Translations under genes and position numbers: made by a program
Notes under the pieces: generated by a model
Database searches by the model: none
The model's input: the letters and a program-made list of their open reading frames with translations, nothing else
Told to the model about the DNA's origin: nothing
Assembly (NCBI RefSeq): GCF_018982965.1
Contig: NZ_JACBYP010000083.1
Span: forward strand, 1 to 37,218
DNA: 37,218 nt
From: Streptomyces mayonensis
GTDB taxonomy: Bacteria > Actinomycetota > Actinomycetes > Streptomycetales > Streptomycetaceae
Direction of reading: 5' to 3'
Shown here: positions 1 to 6,762 of the stretch, piece by piece
Layout: each line of letters starts with the position of its first letter
How positions within the stretch are numbered: the first letter of the stretch is position 1

Positions 1-120
1 CCCCCCCGGGGGGGCGCCCCCCGGCCCACCGGCCGCCCCGCCCCGCCCCTGCCCCCCCCCCCCCCCGGGCCCGGCGCGCCGCGGGCCCCCCCCCGCCCCC
101 CCCCCGCCGGCGGGGGGCGC
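1..120. other. Abnormal C/G low-complexity sequence at window edge
   Basis: This stretch is almost entirely runs of C and G with virtually no A or T, unlike even the GC-rich coding DNA that follows. It has no sensible reading frame. It looks like low-quality or artefactual sequence at a contig end rather than a functional element. Confidence 0.6.
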
Positions 121-152
121 CGCGCCGCTTCTCTCGGGGACGCGTGCGGCCC

Positions 153-375
153 GCGAAGAAGGCGGCCGCCGCGAAGCCTGGTATCGGTGCCGCTGCGAGG
201 GTGCGGACGCGGGTCCGCAGGGTCGAAGCCGATGCCGGCCGGCGTCCGGGCGTGAGCGAGGACGAGGTGCGGAGATCAGGCGCCTGAAGGCGGAGAACGC
301 CGAACTGCGGCGGACGGACGAAACCCTCAGGACGGCCTCGGCCTTCTTCGCGGCCGAGCTCGACCGGCCGTCGAA
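153..375 (+). pseudogene. Decayed IS3-family transposase OrfA remnant
   Basis: One frame (153-271) reads a helix-turn-helix-like tail ending in RRVEADAGRRPGVSEDEV, and a second frame (272-375) continues with IRRLKAENAELRR and then ASAFFAAELDRPSK. Together these match the well-known C-terminal half of IS3-group OrfA proteins: the leucine-zipper segment and the conserved AELDRP tail. The frame shift near 271 and the absence of a start codon and of OrfB show it is a dead fragment. The rest of the element either lies beyond the window or is lost. The family call is from memory of the motif. Confidence 0.7.
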
Positions 376-397
376 GCGCTCACAGCGCTCTGCCTGG

Positions 398-1123
398 TCA
401 GATGTACCCTTCACGTACGGCATAGGCCACAGCGTGCTCCTTGTTGCGCAGCCGCAGTCGCCTTGTGACGGCGCCCATCACGCTTCTGACGGCGTTTCTG
501 GAACAGAACAGCTCGGCTGCGATCTCATTGGTCCCGTACCCCTCGGCGACCAGCCGCAGCACGTCCCGCTCGCGCGGCGTGAGGACTGTGGAGGGCAGGT
601 CGGTTGTGGCGGCCGCGTTGCGGAACAACCTGGAGGCCTGGCTGATACCGCTGCCGAGCAGGTCGGCGGGCAGGTGGGCTCTGCCGTCTGCGGCTGCGAG
701 GACCGCCTGCACCAGTCGGTCCCCGGTGGCGTCGTGACGCCAGACGACGACATCGATACCGCGCTCGACCACATCGAGCAACCGGGCCTCTGGCAATGCG
801 TTCACCACGAGCACGACGCAGGCACCCTCGTCAGGCACCACCCGCCGCAGCCGCGTGAGCGCAGAGGCGTCGAGAGTGCCGCAGACGAAGATGTCCACGG
901 TGCCCGACCCGGGGCCGGACTCCTCGTGAACCTCGATCTCCGGATGGCCGCGCAGTTGGCTGAGCACGCCCTCTCGAGAGATCGGGTCCGGGCCATGGAC
1001 TGTCACGGGAACCTGCCCATGCCGTCTTTGCGGCCCGGACGAGCGGTCTCGGGAGTCAGCCGAGAGTGCTCCTGTCCGGGTCTGCTGTTGCCCCGGTCGG
1101 TGCTCCGGTTCTTTCTCGGACAT
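398..1123 (-). CDS. LuxR-family response-regulator-like transcription factor
   Basis: The C-terminal 60 residues form a LuxR/NarL-type helix-turn-helix, starting LTPRERDVLRLVAEGYGTNEIA and followed by the recognition-helix region CSRNAVRSVMGAVTRRLRLRNK. The preceding ~120 residues (from HGPDPISREGV) resemble a receiver domain without a clear phospho-acceptor Asp pocket. This is the atypical receiver common in Streptomyces orphan regulators. The ATG at 1123 is preceded by GGAGG 11 bases upstream. The frame extends to a GTG at 1240, and a GTG near 1007 sits right at the receiver fold, so the start is uncertain; the residues before the receiver are low complexity. It is divergent from the AfsR-like gene, so it may control the shared 0.7-kb upstream region. 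Its target is unknown. Confidence 0.8.
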   Translation of the reverse strand: MSEKEPEHRPGQQQTRTGALSADSRDRSSGPQRRHGQVPVTVHGPDPISREGVLSQLRGHPEIEVHEESGPGSGTVDIFVCGTLDASALTRLRRVVPDEGACVVLVVNALPEARLLDVVERGIDVVVWRHDATGDRLVQAVLAAADGRAHLPADLLGSGISQASRLFRNAAATTDLPSTVLTPRERDVLRLVAEGYGTNEIAAELFCSRNAVRSVMGAVTRRLRLRNKEHAVAYAVREGYI

Positions 1124-1801
1124 GGTTCGGGCGGCCTCCGGTGTCAGCATGTGTCGACGGGCCGGCTGCGTGCCACCGGGCGGTGGCGGTGACTCGACGG
1201 CACTGTTCGACGTTGGTTCGGGCTCAGGGTCGAGAAGCACCTACGTGTCCGGCGTCCAGATGGTTCATTTCCACCGCCGGCACGGACGATGCCCGACATC
1301 AACCGGCAGCGGGCGGTATCGCCGAGGGCAACCGCGCGGACGGCTCCTGTCCGTCGCCGCCTTCCTCGGCCACCTCCCCGTTGCCTTCTTCGCGGTCCTG
1401 AAGAGAGGGGTGTCGGCCTACGGGCCCGGGGGTGCCGTCGGGTACGGGGACCGACCGTCCATCGCAAGTGGAGGGCCTGCGCGATCTGGCGTTCCCGTAC
1501 AGCCGCCGGCTTCGCCATCGGTGCCGTCGTCGTCGCCCTTCCCCCCGATCGCGTCCGCCGATGCCCCCGTTCCCCGACTCGGCGGGGGCCGTGCCTCTGT
1601 TGGGCGACACCGCGTCGCCCGCCCGTACACCGGACGCGCCACCTCGTGGGGAAGCGCTCCACCTCGCGCGGGGGCAGGTCCTGCCTCGTGAGGGACGGGC
1701 ACGGCGTCCGACGAGAGACAGGGACCCGGGCTCTGTTTGTCACCGGGATGCCTGTGAGGCCAGACTGCCGGAGGTATCCGAGTGCTGGGAGCCAGGAAAG
1801 T
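1124..1801. other. Divergent intergenic region, LuxR gene / SARP gene
   Basis: About 680 bases separate the two divergent regulator starts. Open frames exist on both strands but have basic, Arg/Pro-rich translations typical of GC-rich shadow frames. I see no clear promoter hexamers, phased repeats or hairpins here. It must hold the promoters of both regulators. Confidence 0.4.
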
Positions 1802-4800
1802 ATGGACGCATTCGACCGAGCGACGCCTTCGCCGGCGACACCTCCGCTGCGCTTCGCCGTACTGGGGCGAGTCAGAGCATGGAGAGGCGCCGTGGAGCTG
1901 GAGCTCGGTTCGCCGCAGCAGCGGGTGGTACTGGCCGCGCTGCTGCGGCGCAAAGGGCGTCCGGTCACGGTGGCCGAGCTGGTCGACGCGGTCTGGGGCG
2001 AGGAACCGCCGCACGCCGCCGTGTCCGTGCTGCGCACCTACGTGTCACGGTTGCGCAAGGTGCTGCAGTCCGGCCCGCGCGCCGCCGACGCCGCCCAGAT
2101 AGTGATCTCGGTCACGGACGGCTACTTGATCCACATCCCCGAGGGCGGCCTGGACCTGGACGTGTTCGAACGGCAGGTCGCCGAGGCGCAGAAGCTGCGC
2201 GCCGAGGGCGCGCTCCCGGCGGCCGCACAACTGCTGCACTCCGCGCTGGAGGCGTGGGAGGAAACACCGCTGGCCGGGCTCCCAGGGCCGCTGGCCGAGG
2301 CCGAGCGCTCCCGGCTGGCCGAGGAGCGGCTGCTCACGCTGGAGACCTGCCTGGAGATCGACGTCGAGATCGGGAACCTGAGCGAGGCGATCCCCTCGCT
2401 GGTCGCGCTGAGCGGTGAGCATCCGCTGCGGGAGGGGCTGAGCCGGTTGCTCATGCTCGCGCTGTACCGGTCGGGCCGGCAGGCCGAGGCACTGGCGGTC
2501 TACCGCAAGACCCGCGGCATCCTGGTGTCGGAGCTGGGTGTCGATCCCAGCGCGTCGCTGCGCGAGTTGCACGAGCGCATTCTGGCGGCCGACCCCTCAT
2601 TGACCTCACCGCCCCCGGTCCCGGCTCCGGCACCCCCCGGGCCCGCACCCGACCAAGCACAGGCCACGGCACCTGCCACGGTCCTGGAACCGTATCCGCG
2701 GCAGAACTCCGAGGCCGCCATCACGGCCAGGCCCGCACAACTCCCCGCCGACCTGCCCAACTTCAGCGGGCGCCAGGGCGAACTCGGGCAGGTTCTGGGC
2801 CTCGCGGAGGGCGTCCCGTCGGACGCGCGCACCATGGTGATCTGCGGCATGGCGGGCATCGGCAAGACGACGCTGGCCGTGCACTGGGCACACCGGATCG
2901 CCCACGAGTACCCCGACGGACAGCTCTACATCAACCTGCGCGGCTTCGATCCGACCGGCTCTGTCGTCGCTCCGGCGGAGGCCGTCCGGATCTTCCTCAA
3001 CGCCCTCGGTGTCCCCCCGAAGTCCGTTCCGGACTTCCTGGATGCCCAGGCGGCGCTCTACCGCAGCCTGCTCGCCGGCCGCCGGATGCTGATTGTCCTC
3101 GACAACGCCCGCGACACCGCGCAGGTACGCCCGCTGCTGCCGGGCTCTCCGAGCTGCCTGGCCATCGTGACCAGCCGCAGCCAGCTCGCCGGCCTGATCG
3201 CCAACGAGGGCGCGCAACCGCTGACGCTCGGTCCCCTGGCACCCGCCGAGGCGCACGATTTACTGGCCCGCCGCATCGGCGCCGCGCGGCTCGCCGCCGA
3301 GCCCCGCGCCGTCGGCGAGATCATTGAGTGCTGCGGGCGGCTGCCCCTTGCCCTCGCCGTCGTCGCGGCACGGGCCGCGACGAACCCCGCGTTCGCGCTG
3401 GAGACCGTTGCCAGGGAGTTGCGCGAGTGCCAGGGCAATCTCGATGCGCTCACCGGAGGCGATCCCACCTCGGACGTACGCACCGTTTTCTCTTGGTCCT
3501 ACGAGTTCCTCTCGGCACCCGCCGCACGCCTCTTCCGCCTGCTGGGCCTGCACTCCGGACCCGACATCTCCGCGCAGGCCGCTGCGGTGCTCGCGGGGCT
3601 CCCGCTGCGCGAGGGCCGCGTCCTGCTCGCGGAGATCACCCGGGGCAACCTGCTCGACGAGTACGCACCGGGGCGATACGTCCTGCACGACCTGCTGCGC
3701 GTCTACGCCGCCGAACGCGTCGCGGACCAAGAGCCGGCGGCGGAGCGGGCGGCGGCCGTGGAGCGGCTGATCCACTGGTACCTGCACGCGGCGGACGCCG
3801 TCTACGTCCACCTCGCCCCCCGGCATCGCCCGCTGCCTCTCGAACCCCTGCCCGCGGAGTGCGAGCGCATGACGTTCACCTCGCGTGAGCAGGCCCTGCG
3901 GTGGTGCGAGACCGAGCGTCCCAACTTCGTCACCACCGTGCACCAGGCCGCCGAATCGCATCGGCCCGACCTCGCGTGGCAGCTGACCGCGTCCCTGTGG
4001 GGGTTCACCTTTCTCAGCGGCGACCTGCACGACTGGCTCAACGTGGCGCGGACCTCGCTGGAGGGCGCGATCGAGGCCGGCGACCGCAGGGGCGAGGCAT
4101 GGGGCCTCACCGAAGTGGCCGCCGCGCTCACGGCGATGGGCCGTTTCGACGAGTCCATCGAGAAATACCGAGCGGCGATGCTGCTCTACCAGCGGATCGG
4201 GGACACCTACGGCAGCTCCCAGGCCCTGAGCGGCCTCGGCGTCGCCTATCTGCACTCGGGACAACTCGACGAGGCCGTCAACTTCCTCAATCGCTCGCTG
4301 GCGCTCTCCCGCGCGAAACACGACGACTGGGCCGAGGCCATCGCCCTGGCGCATCTGGGCGACGCCTGCCAGCAGTCGGGCCGTGACGAGGAGGCCATCG
4401 CGTATCTGAGGCACGGACTGCAGCTCCTGCAGACCACCGGCAACATCTGGTTCGAGGGCTTCACGCTCGCCGTGCTCGGCGCCGTCCTGCACCGGGGTCG
4501 TCACCTTGACGAGGCTCTGGAGCGCTATCAAGGGGCGCTGGAGGTCTTCAGGGACGTCGGTAATCGCGGGGGTGAGGGCGACATGCTCAGTCACCTCGGC
4601 GGTGCCCTCCTCGAAGCGGGCCGTCCGGAAGAGGCCCGCGCCCGATGGGAGCAGGCGTTGCCGCTTCTCGAGGAGACCGGCAGTCCCGGAGCCGAGGCCG
4701 TCCGTGACAGGCTCCACCGCCTGGAGACAGGCGAGTCGGCCCCGGGGCCGGGCCAGGGCGCTGCCCCGGATCCGGCAGCGCCCCTGTACCGGACCGCCGG

Positions 4801-4825
4801 TGTACGGCCCGCGCCGCGTGATTGA
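1802..4825 (+). CDS. AfsR-like SARP regulator (wHTH-BTAD-NB-ARC-TPR)
   Basis: A 1007-aa protein with the architecture and approximate size of AfsR. Residues ~16-95 are an OmpR-type winged helix with the usual SARP sequence (VLAALLRRKGRPVTVAELVDAVWG), and residues ~120-262 are the bacterial transcriptional activation domain. A Pro/Ala linker follows. An NB-ARC ATPase has its Walker A at residues 349-357 (GMAGIGKTT), and tetratricopeptide repeats occupy roughly 720-960 (YRRAMLLYQRIG-like helices). SARPs bind heptameric direct repeats near -35 and recruit RNA polymerase; the NB-ARC/TPR part gates activity. The ATG at 1802 is preceded by GGGAG/AGGA; the open frame extends upstream but without protein-like sequence. 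Phased heptamer repeats elsewhere in the window are candidate targets (inference). Confidence 0.9.
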   Translation: MDAFDRATPSPATPPLRFAVLGRVRAWRGAVELELGSPQQRVVLAALLRRKGRPVTVAELVDAVWGEEPPHAAVSVLRTYVSRLRKVLQSGPRAADAAQIVISVTDGYLIHIPEGGLDLDVFERQVAEAQKLRAEGALPAAAQLLHSALEAWEETPLAGLPGPLAEAERSRLAEERLLTLETCLEIDVEIGNLSEAIPSLVALSGEHPLREGLSRLLMLALYRSGRQAEALAVYRKTRGILVSELGVDPSASLRELHERILAADPSLTSPPPVPAPAPPGPAPDQAQATAPATVLEPYPRQNSEAAITARPAQLPADLPNFSGRQGELGQVLGLAEGVPSDARTMVICGMAGIGKTTLAVHWAHRIAHEYPDGQLYINLRGFDPTGSVVAPAEAVRIFLNALGVPPKSVPDFLDAQAALYRSLLAGRRMLIVLDNARDTAQVRPLLPGSPSCLAIVTSRSQLAGLIANEGAQPLTLGPLAPAEAHDLLARRIGAARLAAEPRAVGEIIECCGRLPLALAVVAARAATNPAFALETVARELRECQGNLDALTGGDPTSDVRTVFSWSYEFLSAPAARLFRLLGLHSGPDISAQAAAVLAGLPLREGRVLLAEITRGNLLDEYAPGRYVLHDLLRVYAAERVADQEPAAERAAAVERLIHWYLHAADAVYVHLAPRHRPLPLEPLPAECERMTFTSREQALRWCETERPNFVTTVHQAAESHRPDLAWQLTASLWGFTFLSGDLHDWLNVARTSLEGAIEAGDRRGEAWGLTEVAAALTAMGRFDESIEKYRAAMLLYQRIGDTYGSSQALSGLGVAYLHSGQLDEAVNFLNRSLALSRAKHDDWAEAIALAHLGDACQQSGRDEEAIAYLRHGLQLLQTTGNIWFEGFTLAVLGAVLHRGRHLDEALERYQGALEVFRDVGNRGGEGDMLSHLGGALLEAGRPEEARARWEQALPLLEETGSPGAEAVRDRLHRLETGESAPGPGQGAAPDPAAPLYRTAGVRPAPRD

Positions 4826-4842
4826 ACCGTCCCGCGCGCTGC

Positions 4843-4856
4843 CCGGTGGTGACCGG
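4843..4856. terminator. Weak hairpin between convergent SARP and sigma genes
   Basis: CCGGT-GGTG-ACCGG forms a 5-bp stem with a tetraloop in the 70-base gap between two convergent stop codons. There is no U-tract. The position suits a bidirectional terminator, but the stem is short. Confidence 0.3.
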
Positions 4857-4895
4857 CACCGACAGGAAGGCCGGGGGAGGTCCCGTCGTGCCGTG

Positions 4896-5507
4896 TCACG
4901 CCGCCGACGGGTACTCCTTGCCCGGCTCCTCGCCTGCCTTCTCGTGCGCGTGGGCGCCCGTGACCTCGTCGGTGTCCATGACCGAGCGCAGCGCGCGTAT
5001 CGCGTGGTGCACGCGCGACTTGACAGTGCCGGGCGGGACGCCGAGGAACTGTCCGGCCTCGCGCATGGACCTGCCGGAGTAGTAGGTCTCGTAGAGCGCC
5101 TCGCGGTGATTGACCGACAGGTGCTGGAACGCTTTCTTGAGCACCATCAAGGAGAGCAGGCGCTCCTCGTCGTCCGCGCTCGTCGACATGTCCTCCAGCC
5201 AGGTGCCGACATCGACCTCCTGGGGACGGGCCATCCGCAGCCGGTAGTCGTCGACGACGAGATTGCGCGCCACCCTGAACAGCCACGGTCTCAGCTGCTG
5301 CCCCGACGTCAGGTCCTGGGTGCGCCAGCAGCGCAGCAGAGCCTCCTGCACCACGTCCTCGGCCCTGTGCCGGTCTCCGCCCAGAAGCCGTACGACGTAG
5401 GTGTAGAGCGGTCCCGCCTGCTCTTCGTAGAGCGCACGGATCGTGTGCTCCTTGTCGGTCATCCCGGGCATCGTTCCTGATGCGGAACGCATCATGACCC
5501 AGCTCAC
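4896..5507 (-). CDS. ECF-family RNA polymerase sigma factor
   Basis: A 203-aa sigma-70 group 4 factor. Region 2 covers residues ~25-95 (YEEQAGPLYTYVVRLL, then AEDVVQEALLRCWR and LFRVARNLVVDDYR). Region 4 covers ~120-175 (LSVNHREALYETYYSGRSMREAGQFLGVPPGTVKSRVHHAIRAL, split here only by description). The C-terminal ~25 residues are acidic and low complexity. The GTG at 5507 follows AAGGGGA at good spacing; the frame extends far upstream without protein-like sequence. No anti-sigma factor gene lies next to it in the window, so its control is unclear. The upstream DNA carries a direct heptamer repeat, a palindrome and an inverted repeat that may be operators. It resembles the SigL/SigK-like ECF factors of actinomycetes. 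Confidence 0.9.
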   Translation of the reverse strand: MSWVMMRSASGTMPGMTDKEHTIRALYEEQAGPLYTYVVRLLGGDRHRAEDVVQEALLRCWRTQDLTSGQQLRPWLFRVARNLVVDDYRLRMARPQEVDVGTWLEDMSTSADDEERLLSLMVLKKAFQHLSVNHREALYETYYSGRSMREAGQFLGVPPGTVKSRVHHAIRALRSVMDTDEVTGAHAHEKAGEEPGKEYPSAA

Positions 5508-5550
5508 GTGCGGTTCCCCTTTGTTCCGGTGGTCCAGGGGAGTCTCGCGA

Positions 5551-5562
5551 GTGGAGCTCCAC
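5551..5562. promoter_or_regulatory. 12-bp palindrome upstream of ECF sigma gene
   Basis: GTGGAGCTCCAC is a perfect 12-bp palindrome 44 bases upstream of the sigma start. It is also flanked by GTCTCG (5542-5547) and CGAGAC (5562-5567), which are inverted relative to each other. It could be an operator for a dimeric regulator, but no binder is known. Confidence 0.4.
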
Positions 5563-5567
5563 GAGAC

Positions 5568-5585
5568 ATTGACGCGTGATTGACG
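5568..5585 (+). promoter_or_regulatory. ATTGACG direct heptamer repeat, 11-bp step
   Basis: ATTGACG occurs twice, separated by CGTG, giving an exact 11-bp period. Known SARP activators bind heptameric direct repeats with 4-bp spacers. The repeat sits ~60 bases upstream of the sigma start and resembles the TTG-based phased arrays at 19980 and 12889. No obvious -10 element lies at the expected distance, so function is inferred. Confidence 0.45.
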
Positions 5586-5599
5586 GGCGAAGCGACGGG

Positions 5600-5644
5600 T
5601 TCCGCTTCCCGTGGGCCTGCCCGGCGTGGGCGCCGGAAGCGGAA
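5600..5644. repeat. 10-bp inverted repeat upstream of sigma gene
   Basis: TTCCGCTTCC (5600-5609) is the exact reverse complement of GGAAGCGGAA (5635-5644), with a 25-base loop. It lies in the 525-base gap between the divergent sigma and RTX-like genes. It may be a leader hairpin or operator. Further upstream is an unusual AT-rich stretch (CTTTTATATC near 5674) that could be a promoter region. Confidence 0.35.
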
Positions 5645-6032
5645 GCCTTGCGGAAGAACCGGTGCTGACCTGCTCTTTTATATCTCCGGCCGGCTCGGAT
5701 CCGTTCGCCGGAGGGGCAGCGGGGAGCGTGTATACGGCGCTTGACGCGGCTCCACTGCGCCGCCGCGCGGGCGACGAAAGGCGCGCGGCGCCGTCGTCCG
5801 CTGGTGCGGTTCTCATCTTCTGGAAAAGCCGGTGAGCGGCGGGAAGGTGAATTCCATCGAGATTGCGGAAGAATGCAGTGAAGCCTTGGGAGTGTGAAAA
5901 ACAAATGCTGGGAGGGGGGAACCAATTGCTTGCCCCGGCCGTCGTTCCTGGTGAAGGAGAACCCGACTTCCTCCTGGAGGTTGTGCCCTGTCCTCTCGCC
6001 CTGGCTGCCGCAGGACGCGCCGCGCACTGTCG

Positions 6033-6428
6033 GTGCTCGCGCCCGTTCTCGGTATCGGCATCGCCGTTCCGGTCGCGCTGACGGGGCAGGGGGGCTGCCG
6101 AGCCGAAGGCCACCGCCGGCGCCTGACCTACGAGGCCGCCGCGGGGCAGGCCGGCGAGGTGGCTGTCTCTCAGACGTACACCGACCACCGTGCGAAGTTC
6201 ACGTACGTCATCGACGACGCGGTGCCCGTCGAGGCCGGGAACGGCTGCACCCACCCCGACCGTGCGGACAAGCCGAAGATCTCCTGCACGGTCGAGTCCC
6301 CGGAGAGCCAGTCCCCGCTCAACTCCATGGAGATGGACCTCGGCGACGGCGACGACAAGCTCTACGGCGGTCCCGGCGCGGACGAGATCTCCGGCGGCCC
6401 CGGCAGCAATGTCGCCGTCCAGGACTGA
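6033..6428 (+). CDS. Small secreted RTX/hemolysin-repeat-like protein, probably damaged
   Basis: A 131-aa frame from a GTG. The N-terminus (APVLGIGIAVPVALTG) looks like a signal-peptide core. The residues before the GTG (RRTRRALS) also look like a signal n-region, but no start codon lies upstream before the stop at 5952. The middle (SQTYTDHRAKFTYVIDD, then CTHPDRADKPKISCTVESPESQSPLN) matches Streptomyces secreted proteins that carry long hemolysin-type calcium-binding repeats. Here only two glycine-rich nonapeptide-like units remain (GDGDDKLYGGPGADEISGG). The local sequence between 6089 and 6124 reads better in another frame, suggesting paired indels. It may be a decaying gene or contain sequencing errors. 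Family recall is from memory. Confidence 0.55.
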   Translation: MLAPVLGIGIAVPVALTGQGGCRAEGHRRRLTYEAAAGQAGEVAVSQTYTDHRAKFTYVIDDAVPVEAGNGCTHPDRADKPKISCTVESPESQSPLNSMEMDLGDGDDKLYGGPGADEISGGPGSNVAVQD

Positions 6429-6762
6429 CGGATCGGAAGGGCGGCCGCCGCCGCGGTGCTGCGCTGCGGCCGGTCAGTCCGCGAGCACGGCGTCGCACCG
6501 CAGCGGACGTGCGTAGCGCACCAAGCCCCGTGGCGTCGTAGGCGCACGATCGTGGAGCACCACGAGATCGGCCGCCTCCCGATTGAACCGCCCGCCCCGT
6601 GGAGCCGTTGTGCCTCCTGAGGCATGAGGCCTCAAGCCTCGTGCCGGGCGAACGGCGGCGAGCCGTGCCCCTTCCGTCCGCGGGGCGGCGACGTACATAC
6701 CCCTGGCCGGGCCCCACCGGCTCCGCGCAGGAACATTTCTCCCGGGAAGGTGAGCGAACGGA
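6429..6762. other. Intergenic region before second SARP gene
   Basis: No gene is supported in these 334 bases. It holds a cluster of GCCTC/GAGGC inverted elements at 6612-6640, described separately. On the minus strand, 6474-6590 reads a protein-like tail (REAADLVVLHDRAP) ending at a stop, which could be the last shred of an unidentified gene. Confidence 0.4.
6612..6640. promoter_or_regulatory. GCCTC/GAGGC inverted-repeat cluster upstream of SARP2
   Basis: GCCTC-CT-GAGGC (6612-6623) is followed at once by the 10-bp palindrome TGAGGCCTCA (6625-6634) and another GCCTC (6636-6640). Several alternative hairpins are possible. It lies ~125 bases upstream of the second SARP gene and could be an operator or the end of an older transcript. 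Confidence 0.35.

Noticed and set aside
6474..6590. Minus-strand tail reading REAADLVVLHDRAP before a stop
   Set aside because: Protein-like but too short and unrecognised; the upstream part of the frame is not protein-like, so a pseudogene call is not supported.
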